Origin: an uncultured Muribaculaceae bacterium
GTDB lineage: Bacteria; Bacteroidota; Bacteroidia; Bacteroidales; Muribaculaceae
Length of the DNA stretch: 49,965 nucleotides
Assembly (NCBI GenBank): GCA_947632485.1
Contig: CANRPJ010000020.1
Coordinates: 1-49,965 of the forward strand
Direction: 5' to 3'
Shown here: in pieces, positions 25,763-35,415 of the stretch
How positions within the stretch are numbered: the first letter of the stretch is position 1
Layout of the letters: every line of letters begins with the position of its first letter
The notes under the pieces: model-generated
Databases searched by the model: none
Seen by the model: only the letters and a program-made list of their open reading frames with translations
Told to the model about the DNA's origin: nothing
Position numbers and translations under genes: made by a program

Positions 25763-27979
25763 ATGAGAAGGATTATTGCGGTTTGGGTAGGTTGTATTGC
25801 TTTGATGGCCTTTGGTCAGGGTCACGATTTTGCGAATACTATAGAAATCGATAGCCTTGATTCCAAGGAAACTATTATCGGGAAGGCGGCTCATATTGTG
25901 CCTACTGCCAATCAGATGCGTTCCCTTGAGAATGAATTTATAGCTTTTATCCACTTTGGTCCCAATACGTTTACCCGCATGGAATGGGGCACGGGGAAAG
26001 AAGAGCCCGAGATTTTTGATCTGAAAAATCTGGATACCGACCAATGGTGCGAGGCGATTAAGGCTGCCGGCATGAAGATGGTGATTCTTACCGTGAAGCA
26101 TCATGACGGTTTTGTGTTGTGGCAAAGTAGGTTTACCAGGCATGGCATCATGTCGACAGGCTTTGAAGAGGGTAAGGGCGATGTTTTGAAGTCTCTTGCC
26201 GAGTCTTGTAGGAAGTATGGCTTGAAGCTCGGCGTATATCTTTCTCCCGCTGATTTATATCAGATTGAGAGTGAGGAGGGATTATATGGAAATCTGAGTA
26301 AATATTCCATGCGCACTATTCCGCGCCCTGCAGACGACAGACCGTTTACCTGCGGAAAAACCTTCAGCTTCATGCTCGATGATTATAATGAGTACTTTAT
26401 GAACCAGTTATATGAAATTTTATCGGAATATGGTGAGATTCATGAAGTGTGGTTCGATGGTGCCCACCCAAAGCGCAAGGGCGGTCAGCGCTATAATTAT
26501 CCGGCCTGGAAAGAATTGATTCGTGAGTTGGCTCCCAATGCATCGATATTCGGACGTGAAGATATCCGGTGGTGCGGTAATGAAGCAGGACGGACGAGAG
26601 CTTCGGAATGGAATGTAGTGACTTATAATGATAACCCGGATACGACTTCAAATTTCCCGGATATGACTGATGCTGATTTAGGTAGTAGAGAGGCATTGTA
26701 TCGTGGTAGGTATCTGCATTATCAGCCGGCGGAGACGAATACTTCTATCCGGGAGGGGTGGTTTTATCGCGATGACTCAACGCAAAAGGTAAGGAGCGCC
26801 GACGATGTATTTGATATCTATGAGCGGGCAGTGGGTGGAAACTCGATATTTCTGCTCAATATTCCTCCAAACTGTGATGGCCGTTTGGCTGATACCGATG
26901 TGGAGGTCCTGCGGGAGGTAGGAAAGCGTATCCGCGAAACCTATGAGGTTGATCTGCTGGAAGATGCCGAGGGGCCGGAAGAGGTTCTTGATGATGATAA
27001 GAACAGCTTTAAGGAAGTTTCCGATACGGATTCCGAGATAATTATTTCGACCCCTTCTCCGATAAAATTCAACCGCATTGTGGTTCAGGAAGCGGTGGCT
27101 TCTCGGGGCGAGCGAGTGGAGGAGCATGTGGTAGAGGCTTGGATAGATGGAGGTTGGAAAGAGATTGCCCATGCCTCCAATATCGGTTATAAGCGAATAC
27201 TCCGTTTTCCTGACGTGGTGACCGACCGGATCCGTATTCGTTTCCCGCAGATGCGTATGAATGCCGCGATCAGTAAGATTTCAGCTCACTACTATCATTC
27301 CCGTCCGCCGCAACTTACGGTTCGCCGTGACTTAGATGGTATGGTCACAATCGAGCCGCTTCAGCAGGAGTTTAATTGGAATAGAAATGGCGAGAACAGC
27401 GCAAGTAATCTAAATGCTGGTTATACAATTCATTACACTCTTGACGGCTCAACCCCAAATTCCTCTTCTCCTGTTTACGAAGACCCGTTTGAGGCTGAAA
27501 ATAAGGAGATAAAGGCGGTGTCGTTTTTAAATGGTGATCAAGGGGCCGTTTGCGAAGAGCGGTTTGGATATATAAAGAAGGACTGGAAGGCCGTTTCAGT
27601 TGGGAGTGAAGAAGCCTCGCATACGGCAGAGATGGCATTTGATGAAAATCCCAATACATATTGGCAGACTCAAAAATCGACAGAGAACAAGAGTATTACG
27701 ATCGATTTGGGCTCGGTAAAGATATTAAATGGCTTTGCCTATACGCCCCAAAAGGAGAATGGGGAAGGAATGTTGGAGCGCGGGGTGATCATGGTAAGTG
27801 ATGACAACCAGCACTGGAAGAAGACTGACGATTTCTACTTTGGTAACTTGATAAATGATCCTACGAAGCGTTATCACCGCTTTCTTCGCCCTCAAGAAGC
27901 GAGGTATGTAAGGATAGATTTGGTAGAAGCCGCCGATGGGTCGGATCGCGTTTCAATAGCAGAGTTGGATCTCTTCTAA
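25763..27979 (+). CDS. alpha-L-fucosidase (GH29) with F5/8 type C module
   Basis: This is an exported glycosidase of 738 residues that would remove alpha-linked L-fucose from host or plant glycans. The signal peptide (MRRIIAVWVGCIALMAFGQG) is followed by the GH29 barrel (about 45-400) with FIHFGPNTF, VKHHDGFVLW and the nucleophile Asp232 in VWFDGAHP. Then come a beta-sandwich, a chitobiase C-terminal-like segment (YTIHYTLDGSTPN, about 555-570), and a C-terminal discoidin/CBM32-like domain (about 610-738). It lies 76 bases after the restriction module, is itself less GC-rich than genes further out, and has no sus genes next to it. Confidence 0.88.
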   Translation: MRRIIAVWVGCIALMAFGQGHDFANTIEIDSLDSKETIIGKAAHIVPTANQMRSLENEFIAFIHFGPNTFTRMEWGTGKEEPEIFDLKNLDTDQWCEAIKAAGMKMVILTVKHHDGFVLWQSRFTRHGIMSTGFEEGKGDVLKSLAESCRKYGLKLGVYLSPADLYQIESEEGLYGNLSKYSMRTIPRPADDRPFTCGKTFSFMLDDYNEYFMNQLYEILSEYGEIHEVWFDGAHPKRKGGQRYNYPAWKELIRELAPNASIFGREDIRWCGNEAGRTRASEWNVVTYNDNPDTTSNFPDMTDADLGSREALYRGRYLHYQPAETNTSIREGWFYRDDSTQKVRSADDVFDIYERAVGGNSIFLLNIPPNCDGRLADTDVEVLREVGKRIRETYEVDLLEDAEGPEEVLDDDKNSFKEVSDTDSEIIISTPSPIKFNRIVVQEAVASRGERVEEHVVEAWIDGGWKEIAHASNIGYKRILRFPDVVTDRIRIRFPQMRMNAAISKISAHYYHSRPPQLTVRRDLDGMVTIEPLQQEFNWNRNGENSASNLNAGYTIHYTLDGSTPNSSSPVYEDPFEAENKEIKAVSFLNGDQGAVCEERFGYIKKDWKAVSVGSEEASHTAEMAFDENPNTYWQTQKSTENKSITIDLGSVKILNGFAYTPQKENGEGMLERGVIMVSDDNQHWKKTDDFYFGNLINDPTKRYHRFLRPQEARYVRIDLVEAADGSDRVSIAELDLF

Positions 27980-28013
27980 TAGTCTGTGGAGGGAATAGAT
28001 ATAAAAATTAAGA

Positions 28014-28676
28014 TTACAAGGGCGGGGCGATGGAATAGTTCATGAAATCGTTGAAGCGCTTAATCTGCCGGAAGATAGGCATTACTCTCTCAGGTAGGTC
28101 AGACTTCATCATGAAGGAATCCGTTACATTGTGGGTCACGCAGAAATCGCGCGGACGGAGGTAGGCTATATATGGCCAGTCTTTCGGAAAGCCCTTTGGT
28201 GCCGTTTTCAGAAGATTTTCGCCTACCGAGGGGAAATATTTCCGAAATTCCTCGCTTTCTACAATCCCTTGGTATTCCTCTATGTTATCGTAGATATCCT
28301 GCCGGATTCTCTTTATGATTTCAGAAGGCAGGCACACCGTTCCTCCCGAAATGAATGAATTGTCGGGCTCGAAGTGCAAGTAATAGCCGGCTGTCAGGGC
28401 TTTCTTGCCGCCCGGAGGATTTATGAAGACTCCGATATGGGTTTTATATGGCGTCTTGTCGGGAGAGAATCGGGTATCGCGATATATGCGGTAGAGGCAA
28501 TCGGAAGGCTGTAGCCGTGAGGCAGAGGGGTCGATCTGCGTAAGAGCCATTATGAGTTGCGCCGTGAGGCGTTCCACCTCGCCCTTTACCTCTTGATACA
28601 TAGGTTTATTGGCGGCGAACCATTCGCGGTTGTTGTTGGTGGCAATAAGCCGGAGAAATTGATATACCTTTTCCAA
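28014..28676 (-). CDS. DUF2461 family protein
   Basis: This protein of about 220 residues is recognisable as DUF2461 by VYQFLRLIATNNNREWFAAN, YRIYRDTRFSPDKTPYK, GGYYLHFEP-like AGYYLHFEPDN and FKxMK-type end motifs. Function is unknown. The frame extends to an ATG at 28721, which overlaps the upstream gene by 41 bases. The TTG at 28676, just after that gene's stop, fits the usual family N-terminus better and is used here. It shares a unit with the Gly/Pro-rich secreted protein. Confidence 0.75.
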   Translation of the reverse strand: MEKVYQFLRLIATNNNREWFAANKPMYQEVKGEVERLTAQLIMALTQIDPSASRLQPSDCLYRIYRDTRFSPDKTPYKTHIGVFINPPGGKKALTAGYYLHFEPDNSFISGGTVCLPSEIIKRIRQDIYDNIEEYQGIVESEEFRKYFPSVGENLLKTAPKGFPKDWPYIAYLRPRDFCVTHNVTDSFMMKSDLPERVMPIFRQIKRFNDFMNYSIAPPL

Positions 28677-28680
28677 TTCG

Positions 28681-29205
28681 TTATAGGTTGAAATAGTATG
28701 TGCCTGTAGGGAGCGGCGCATAGAAGTGATACATTGTTCCGTAAGGGCCTCTGTAGAGAGTGCGGTAGGCGGTTACATCTACATTTTCATTCCACATGTC
28801 GGCCCATGGATTCCATGCGTTGATCACCTCTACATCGTAGAAGGCTCCGTTGTAGTTGTAGCTCACGGTCAGAGGCAGATTGCGCCATCGCCCGTAAGAA
28901 TCATAGCCGGCAGCGATTACGTTGGTCGTACCCGTCTGAAAAGCGGGAGCTGCAGGTGCCGGCGACCACATTCCCGGCGATCCGGGACCCCATGGGCTAC
29001 CCCATGCCGGTCCGCCAGGCCCTGGCCCGGGGCCTCCTCCAAAGCCTGGCCCAGGACCGCCTCCGAATCCGGGAGCGCCTCCCGAAGGGGCTGGATTAAA
29101 GGATCCTCCGCTGCCGGGAGCAGGAAGACTGTTTTGCGCGGCGGCTGCCAGTGATCCGAGGGCCACTATCGCACTAAGCGCTATAGCTTTTGCTGAAAAT
29201 TTCAT
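28681..29205 (-). CDS. secreted Gly/Pro-rich protein, function unknown
   Basis: This is a 174-residue exported protein. The signal peptide (MKFSAKAIALSAIVALGSLAAAAQ) is followed by a low-complexity stretch (about 25-90) of Gly and Pro with near-repeats GFGGGPGPGFGGGPGPG. A compact C-terminal domain (about 90-174) is rich in Tyr, Trp and Asn: VSYNYNGAFYDVEV, INAWNPWADMW, GTMYHFYAPLPTG. I know no family for it. It would be periplasmic or surface-located. It is followed by the DUF2461 gene. Confidence 0.65.
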   Translation of the reverse strand: MKFSAKAIALSAIVALGSLAAAAQNSLPAPGSGGSFNPAPSGGAPGFGGGPGPGFGGGPGPGPGGPAWGSPWGPGSPGMWSPAPAAPAFQTGTTNVIAAGYDSYGRWRNLPLTVSYNYNGAFYDVEVINAWNPWADMWNENVDVTAYRTLYRGPYGTMYHFYAPLPTGTYYFNL

Positions 29206-29267
29206 AGCTTCAGGGGTTTTGTTTCCCTTTTACAACGCTCTGCCGCTCCGGTTAGTTTCGTAAATGG

Positions 29268-30656
29268 TCAAACGATTTTCAGAGGCGGATTTATGAGGAA
29301 AACTTTCTCCGTGGCGCGTGTTATGGCTGTATAGAGCCATCTGTGGAAGTCACGGTCCATCGCTTCGGTTGCTATTCCTCCCATGTCGATATAGACGTGG
29401 CGCCACTGTCCGCCTTGCGCCTTGTGGCAGGTTACGCAGTAGGCGTATTTCGCCTGAATAGCATTGAAATAAGGATCTTCCTGCGCCGCCAGAAGTCGCT
29501 GGGAGAGCTCTCCCTCCTGCTCGGCCACCACCTGATTGTAGAACCGCTCCATCTCCTCGCGGGGCAGTGACGGGCCTTCCGACATCAGGCTGCGGAGCAT
29601 CAGCTTGGCAGCCAGGGGCGCCTCCTTGCCAGGCACAGCCAGCTCTACATCTACAAAATAGCGTCCGTAGCGCTTCTCGGCGCTACCGAACCATTCTACG
29701 CGCACCGTCTCCCCATTGGCGAGAAATGGCATGCCCTTCTCTTTTCGCGTCCAATAGTAATTATTTTTGCTCACTACGAGGCGCTCACTGCGCTCCAGTG
29801 GAGAATCGGCCATCATGATGCGCTTTCTGAGCTCTGAATTGTAGGCGTTGGCGCGATGGTTGCTGCGGGTGATGAGGATTGTTTCCTCCACTCCTACCCG
29901 ATTCCAGGAATCGGCCACATAATCGCCCAGTTCATCAGGAGGCACGATTACCACATCTTTGAAGCCGCTGCTCCTCAGCGCCTTTAGCTTTCTGCCAAGA
30001 GAGAGAGCCTGCCGCGCGAGCGTAGCGTTGAAAAGAATGCCGCTTCCTCCCGCCTGCCTCACCGGCTCATCAAGCTCAAACGAAATCGGGTTCAGCCCGA
30101 GCTGCTCAAGTCTTTTTCCCGACATGGCTGGGCTATCCGACTGACCGATAGGCGGCAGCTGCGCCACATCGCCCGACAGCACGAGGCCGCACCCGGGGCC
30201 GCTGTAGACGTGGCGCACCAGCGCCTGAAGCACCGACGACTGACCGGAATCCGTAATCATCGAGGCCTCGTCCGCTACAAACAGCGTATCCTTATCATGG
30301 TTGGGAGCAGCCACAAACTGCATCGACCCCGGTTCGGAGAGATCAAGATGGTACACGCGTTTATGAATCGTGGAGGCCACAACCTCCGACATCGCGCTTG
30401 CCACTTTCGCAGCCCTCCCCGTCGGGGCGATCAGCACCGTCTTCATCTTCAGTCTCCGCATTGCGGTCAGGAGAGCTCCGAGCAGCGAGGTCTTACCGGT
30501 ACCGGCATAGCCGTTGAGTATGAACACATCGTTTGGCCGCCTGTGGCACGCGTATGCCGCCAGCGCCTGCAGCAGGAGTTCCTGATTAGGAAGCGGAGTG
30601 TAGGGAAGCAGCGCCCGCGCCTCGTCGGCGAGAAGTTCGGATTCGATGGAGACCAT
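29268..30656 (-). CDS. RecD-like AAA ATPase / DNA helicase
   Basis: This is a 462-residue superfamily 1B helicase-like protein. Walker A is NGYAGTGKTS (48-57), the Walker B/DEAD-type segment is LFVADEASMI, and there is a motif III-like LVLSGDVAQLPPIGQ. A C-terminal UvrD-type motif VI region YCVTCHKAQGGQW and LYTAITRATEKVFLI follow. It unwinds DNA or sorts recombination ends; no RecB or RecC is nearby. The frame is open another 59 codons upstream, but that is antisense-like sequence overlapping the S41 gene, and MVSIESEL at 30656 lies 9 bases after its stop. Confidence 0.85.
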   Translation of the reverse strand: MVSIESELLADEARALLPYTPLPNQELLLQALAAYACHRRPNDVFILNGYAGTGKTSLLGALLTAMRRLKMKTVLIAPTGRAAKVASAMSEVVASTIHKRVYHLDLSEPGSMQFVAAPNHDKDTLFVADEASMITDSGQSSVLQALVRHVYSGPGCGLVLSGDVAQLPPIGQSDSPAMSGKRLEQLGLNPISFELDEPVRQAGGSGILFNATLARQALSLGRKLKALRSSGFKDVVIVPPDELGDYVADSWNRVGVEETILITRSNHRANAYNSELRKRIMMADSPLERSERLVVSKNNYYWTRKEKGMPFLANGETVRVEWFGSAEKRYGRYFVDVELAVPGKEAPLAAKLMLRSLMSEGPSLPREEMERFYNQVVAEQEGELSQRLLAAQEDPYFNAIQAKYAYCVTCHKAQGGQWRHVYIDMGGIATEAMDRDFHRWLYTAITRATEKVFLINPPLKIV

Positions 30657-30664
30657 GCTGCTTT

Positions 30665-31687
30665 CTATTGGCCTGCAAACATGGAGATTGCGAAATCGAG
30701 TATGGCGTCTTTCCCCTGAGCGAGTTCTTCGTCGGGAGCGTGCACCTCGCAGCCCGGGCTCGGGTCGATGCCGCTCTCTATGCTTCTTCCGGTTACATCG
30801 GCCATCGGGCAGGTGGAGAAGCGGAGCGTCCAACCTATGGGTAGGGCATAGGTGAAAGGCATGCCGCCGCCCCCGCCGGTGCGTGCTCCGATAATCTTCA
30901 CGTTGTCAAGCTCCTTCATCACCGCCACAAAATCGTTGGCCGCACTGTAGCATGACCTGTTCGTCAGCACCGCTATCGGCTTATCCCATACCACATGATT
31001 CTCGCCGGCCGGTTCATATTTCACCGGGTAGGGGTCTGAAAATTCATTATGGCCGGGACCGGTTTTATGTCGCATATAGCCCCCGATGGTCGTTTCATGA
31101 ATAAACCGACTCAGAAAGGTGCGTATATTGGTCAGCTCGCCGCCGCTGTTGTCGCGGATATCTATTATCAGCGCATCGCAGGTAGAGAGCACGGAGAGAA
31201 CATAGTCGAGATTGCCTTCACCAACCTTACGGTCAAACGATGGGTAGTAAAGATAACCTATATTCTGAGGTAAGGTTTTATAAATCAGACCTGTCGTGGT
31301 GTTATAGTCGAAATCCAGATAATATTGCTGCACTGTGCGCAGGTTGAAATCTTGAGGATAATCTGTCCACCACGCGCGGTAATAGCTCACATCAAATGGC
31401 CACGCCAGGTTCACATGACCGTCTTTGAGCTCGGCCAGCATCTCGGCGCAGAGATCAAAAAGCTCCTGCTGCGTAATCCCCGGAATGATGCGGGCGCGAT
31501 AGCGCGTGCGCACCTCATTCCAGTCCACATCTTTCTCCTCGAAGAAGCAGTAGTGGTCGTCTACCGTCTGCCAGATGCAGTCAAATGTGCCGAAGGCGTC
31601 GGCCTCGTATTCCTCATAGCCGTGGCAGCCGGTCAGGGGAAGGCAGAGAAGAACTGCGAGAAGCGGAAGAAGATTGCGGGGTATCAT
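30665..31687 (-). CDS. S41 family peptidase lipoprotein
   Basis: This 340-residue protein has a lipoprotein signal (MIPRNLLPLLAVLLCLPLTGC, Cys21). The C-terminal processing protease/tricorn fold follows: the N-terminal helical region DCIWQTVDDHYCFF, DGHVNL, ALIIDIRDNSGGE, and the catalytic Ser in TNRSCYSAANDF with GARTGGGGG after it. Family members cleave C-terminal tails of envelope proteins. A PDZ domain is not evident. It overlaps the preceding DUF3316 gene by ATGA and is 9 bases from the helicase gene. Confidence 0.86.
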   Translation of the reverse strand: MIPRNLLPLLAVLLCLPLTGCHGYEEYEADAFGTFDCIWQTVDDHYCFFEEKDVDWNEVRTRYRARIIPGITQQELFDLCAEMLAELKDGHVNLAWPFDVSYYRAWWTDYPQDFNLRTVQQYYLDFDYNTTTGLIYKTLPQNIGYLYYPSFDRKVGEGNLDYVLSVLSTCDALIIDIRDNSGGELTNIRTFLSRFIHETTIGGYMRHKTGPGHNEFSDPYPVKYEPAGENHVVWDKPIAVLTNRSCYSAANDFVAVMKELDNVKIIGARTGGGGGMPFTYALPIGWTLRFSTCPMADVTGRSIESGIDPSPGCEVHAPDEELAQGKDAILDFAISMFAGQ

Positions 31688-32505
31688 GGCTCGTAGAAGG
31701 GATTTATGATTTTCGGATCTTTTTTGCGCAATCCGATACCGCCCGGAATAATGCCAATCTCGACCAGATGGTAAGTGCGTTGCGAATTTATATGGTTAGC
31801 CCATCGGCTGCCCACCTCGAACCGGTAGCCGATGCGAAGGGCTGTACCGCCGAAATCCAGATCACAAGCCAGTAGATTGGAAATACCGAAATGATTGCCC
31901 CACCAGCCGGCGTGCACAAGATTCGAGCGGTCACCGAGATATATCTCATAGTAGCTCTGGCCGTATTGCTGCGAGAAGAAAGCGGAAAGCGTAGGCAGGC
32001 TCACTTCATTGCTGATCAGCAGAGGCAGACCTTTTACCCGCACCGGCCATGCGGCTGAAGCATCGAGAGATAGCCCTGCGGAGGCGCGTGCGTCGACGGG
32101 ATTATTGCCGTTTCTGGTGGCGTAGAGCGCGCCCGCTTCGAGTCCGAGCCTTCCTCCGCCGGCTATCTGAACCGGCCCGGCATTCCCGCGCCATTTCATG
32201 CCCCAGCTCCATTGAAGACCAAGGTCATACATCGGCACTCCGGCCTCGCTTTTGAGAAACCCAGAAGTGATGGCAGCATCGAATTGCATCAGGAGTCGCC
32301 GGGGATTGGCCGGCATGGCTTTGAGCCATCGGCCGCGCACCGAGAGGGAAGCGCCGTCGAAGCTTACGGGCGACAGATAATCATCGTAGGCTTTCTCATA
32401 GCCTAATCCAATGCTATAGACCGACTTCACCGGCCTCTTCTCCTCTTGCGCGAAGAGGAGAAAGGCGGCGATCGCGGTCAGTATGCTGATCAAAATGCGG
32501 GTCAT
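31684..32505 (-). CDS. DUF3316 family outer-membrane protein
   Basis: This is a predicted barrel protein of 273 residues with a signal peptide (MTRILISILTAIAAFLLFAQ). Its strands alternate polar and hydrophobic residues: VYSIGLGYEKAYDDYLS, GASLSVRGRWLK, LRIGYRFEVGSRW and HLVEIGIIP. The pattern matches the Bacteroidetes DUF3316 family. The start at 32505 is chosen for the signal peptide; a longer frame exists. It follows the topoisomerase gene after a slight overlap region and is coupled to the S41 gene by ATGA, so the two envelope proteins are made together. Confidence 0.72.
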   Translation of the reverse strand: MTRILISILTAIAAFLLFAQEEKRPVKSVYSIGLGYEKAYDDYLSPVSFDGASLSVRGRWLKAMPANPRRLLMQFDAAITSGFLKSEAGVPMYDLGLQWSWGMKWRGNAGPVQIAGGGRLGLEAGALYATRNGNNPVDARASAGLSLDASAAWPVRVKGLPLLISNEVSLPTLSAFFSQQYGQSYYEIYLGDRSNLVHAGWWGNHFGISNLLACDLDFGGTALRIGYRFEVGSRWANHINSQRTYHLVEIGIIPGGIGLRKKDPKIINPFYEP

Positions 32506-32512
32506 AGGCAGG

Positions 32513-35245
32513 TCAGTCTTCCTCTCCGAAGAGCTCGCCCTGCATAAAGTGAGGGCTCTCCGGTTCCGTAGTGTCAGGGGTTTCATTTTCAGGCGCCGTC
32601 TCCTCTTCGCCGTCGGGTGTCTCTTCCTCTGGTTCAGGCACTTTCAGTGGCTCCAGCTCTTTAATCTCCGCAATTTCCCAGGTTGAGAGTCTCTTACCCT
32701 TGGCATTCGGACTCTTTACTCCTACGAAATCCTCACCCTCAATCTCTATTGGCTCGCGCGCTGCGTCGGCTCCTCCGAAACTGATCTGGAACCGGGGGAA
32801 AGGAGTGTCGGTCAGCAGAATGATGCGGGAGTCGGGATTCGCTCCGATAAACGACTGCTCCGTAGCTGAATCTTCGAAGCGGAAGCGTTTCAGGTAGGGG
32901 TAGCCTTTCTCGGCATCGAAAAGCACGAGCGTCCAGGTCTTGCCCGGATTAAACTTCTCGATTCGGGATATATTCTCCTCGTAATGATTTGATTCGTCGA
33001 AGCTTGTGGTGTGGTAGCGGCCATTGTCGGTGATCACCAGCACCCTGTCCGTGCCCTGGAAGTTGCCGAGCATCTCTCCCCGGCCATCATAGTTAAGCCG
33101 CAGCACATCACGGTCGAACCATACATCGCGACCTCCAAGTGTGCTCACACCCTCCTGAGCGAGCGAAATGCTCTTTATCTCCTTCTTAGTCACGAGATTA
33201 CCGAGAGAATCCCGACCCTTGATAGCGAGCGTGGCGAAATCCACCATCATGTCGGGCTCCTTGCGCTTCTCATCTTCCTCTTCTATCGGGAGCTTACGGT
33301 TGCGCTTATCTGGTTGTGCTGCGAAACGCACTCCTACAACTTCCGCCTCACCGTTAGGGTTGGCGCTGAAATACTTTATTATCGAGCCGGGCACTCCTTT
33401 GGTGAGGTCATATTCTTTGTCGCGCGTAAGTCCGGTTACGCTGAAGCGCTTCTTGTAGTAGGGCCCGGAAGGTCCGCGACGGTATATCACGTTGTAAACC
33501 GTGCGCTTGTCTCCTTTCTTGAATAGCCCTACATGCTCCACCCTCGGGCCGATATAGACCTTATCCTGCACCCGGATCACCTTGTAGCGCCCGTCGCGAT
33601 AGAAGATTATCAGGTCGTCGAGGTCCGAACAGGTGAAAAGGAACTCGTCGTCGCGGAGCGAAGTGCCCACAAATCCTCCCTTGCGGTCAAAATAGAGACG
33701 CTTGTTGGCCTCAGCCACCTTGTTCGCCTCAATCGAGTCGAATCCGCGGATCACCGTGCGCCTCGGGAACCGGTCGCCGTATTTCTCCTTAAGATGTATG
33801 AACCAGGCTTTCGTATAGTCGGTTATGTGTTCCAGGTCGTGGCGCAGCTGATTTATCTGGGCATCGAGTGCCGCTATGCGCTCCTGCGCTTTCTCCGCAT
33901 TGAATTTCAGGATACGCCCCATTCTTATCTCCCAGAGCTTCATCAGGTCGTCGCGCGTCAGCGGCCGGAAAAACATCTCCGCGTATGGCTCAAACCGCTT
34001 CTCCAGATGCGCGATGGCGGCGTCCATGTCAGGTGCCTGTTCAAGCTCCTTATCCTTGTAGATGCGCTCCTTGATGAAGATGCTCTCGAGCGAGGCGAAG
34101 AGGCGGCTTTCCTGAGTCTCCCCAAGCTTGATTTCCAGCTCTTTATGGAAAAGATCCTTAGTGCGGTCTGTATTATAGCGGAGCACGTCGCTCACACCCA
34201 TGAAATACGGCTTCTTATCGCGTATCACGCAGCAGTTGGGCGATATGCTCACTTCGCAGTCGGTGAAGGCGTAGAGCGCGTCGATAGCCTTGTCGCTGCT
34301 CGTGCCCGGAGCAAGGTGCACTATGATTTCAGCCGTAGCCGATGTGCCGTCGTCAACCTTCCGGATCTTGATTTTGCCTTTCTCCTGAGCGGCAATAATA
34401 GATGCAATCAGCGAAGATGTGGTGGTGCTAAAAGGTATCTCGGTGATGACCAGTGTCTTGGAATCTATCTTCTCGATGCGCGCACGCACCTTTATGCTGC
34501 CGCCCCGCGCTCCGTCGTTGTAGCGGCTTACGTCGAGAAGGCCTCCCGTCTGAAAGTCCGGATAGAGTTCAAACGGCCTCCCTTCCAGATAGGCCACCGC
34601 CGCATCGGCTATCTCATTGAAATTGTGAGGCAGGATACGCGACGACAGGCCTACGGCGATTCCCTGTGCTCCCTGAGCCAGAAGCAGAGGGAATTTCACG
34701 GGCAGTGTTACCGGCTCCTCCTTGCGGCCGTCGTAGCTCATTGTCCACTCCGTAATCTTCGGGCTGAACACTGTCTCGATGGCAAACTCCGAAAGACGGG
34801 CTTCGATATATCGGGGGGCGGCATGCGAATCGCCCGTCAGGATATTTCCCCAGTTGCCCTGAGTGTCGATAAGAAGCTCTTTCTGACCAAGCTGCACGAG
34901 AGCTTCAGCTATGGAGGCATCGCCGTGAGGGTGATACTGCATCGTATTTCCCACTACATTCGCCACCTTGTTGAAGCGCCCGTCGTCGAGCGTCTGCATC
35001 GAGTGGAGTATTCGGCGCTGCACAGGCTTCAGGCCATCTTCAATATGCGGCACGGCGCGCTCCAGAATCACGTAGCTGGCATATTCCAGATACCAGCTGC
35101 GGTACATTCCGGCAAGCAGCGTGCGCCGGTCAGTAATCAGGTCGCTACCCTCCGTTGCAGAGCTACGCAGCTCCTTTTCCGGCTCAAGCTCTGCCTCTTG
35201 ACCAGGTTCCTCTTTTTTATCTATATCTTCGAAATCTTCGCCCAT
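32513..35245 (-). CDS. parC: DNA topoisomerase IV subunit A
   Basis: This 910-residue type IIA topoisomerase A subunit cuts and rejoins DNA to separate daughter chromosomes. It has YASYVILERAVPHIEDGLKP near the N-terminus, the QRDR-like HPHGDASIAEALV and the active-site Tyr146 in AAPRYIEARL. A long helical coiled coil (about 440-500) and a beta-pinwheel-like C-domain follow. The first 40 residues and the last 60 are acidic, low-complexity tails. The C-domain lacks a clear GyrA box, favouring ParC over GyrA. parE is not next to it. A weak -7 box lies about 20 bases upstream. Confidence 0.88.
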   Translation of the reverse strand: MGEDFEDIDKKEEPGQEAELEPEKELRSSATEGSDLITDRRTLLAGMYRSWYLEYASYVILERAVPHIEDGLKPVQRRILHSMQTLDDGRFNKVANVVGNTMQYHPHGDASIAEALVQLGQKELLIDTQGNWGNILTGDSHAAPRYIEARLSEFAIETVFSPKITEWTMSYDGRKEEPVTLPVKFPLLLAQGAQGIAVGLSSRILPHNFNEIADAAVAYLEGRPFELYPDFQTGGLLDVSRYNDGARGGSIKVRARIEKIDSKTLVITEIPFSTTTSSLIASIIAAQEKGKIKIRKVDDGTSATAEIIVHLAPGTSSDKAIDALYAFTDCEVSISPNCCVIRDKKPYFMGVSDVLRYNTDRTKDLFHKELEIKLGETQESRLFASLESIFIKERIYKDKELEQAPDMDAAIAHLEKRFEPYAEMFFRPLTRDDLMKLWEIRMGRILKFNAEKAQERIAALDAQINQLRHDLEHITDYTKAWFIHLKEKYGDRFPRRTVIRGFDSIEANKVAEANKRLYFDRKGGFVGTSLRDDEFLFTCSDLDDLIIFYRDGRYKVIRVQDKVYIGPRVEHVGLFKKGDKRTVYNVIYRRGPSGPYYKKRFSVTGLTRDKEYDLTKGVPGSIIKYFSANPNGEAEVVGVRFAAQPDKRNRKLPIEEEDEKRKEPDMMVDFATLAIKGRDSLGNLVTKKEIKSISLAQEGVSTLGGRDVWFDRDVLRLNYDGRGEMLGNFQGTDRVLVITDNGRYHTTSFDESNHYEENISRIEKFNPGKTWTLVLFDAEKGYPYLKRFRFEDSATEQSFIGANPDSRIILLTDTPFPRFQISFGGADAAREPIEIEGEDFVGVKSPNAKGKRLSTWEIAEIKELEPLKVPEPEEETPDGEEETAPENETPDTTEPESPHFMQGELFGEED

Positions 35246-35264
35246 ATCGTTCGGTTAGGAAGCG

Positions 35265-35272
35265 TAAAGGTA
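35265..35272 (-). promoter_or_regulatory. possible -7 box for parC
   Basis: On the minus strand this reads TACCTTTA, one base off the TAnnTTTG consensus, 20 bases before the parC ATG. Confidence 0.35.
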
Positions 35273-35313
35273 AGAAAAAAAGTTGAGATTGGCGGGTGTA
35301 AAGAGATATTCAT

Positions 35314-35321
35314 TAAATTTG
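35314..35321 (+). promoter_or_regulatory. -7 promoter box for the gltD-like gene
   Basis: TAAATTTG matches TAnnTTTG, about 95 bases before the ATG at 35416. The divergent parC promoter is close by. Confidence 0.5.
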
Positions 35322-35415
35322 CACCACCGATAGCGAGGCTGTCGGATAGAATAATATATGCCATGAAAACATTGTCTGCCGGACCCTCCGGGGCTCTGAC
35401 AGCGAAAAGAAAACT

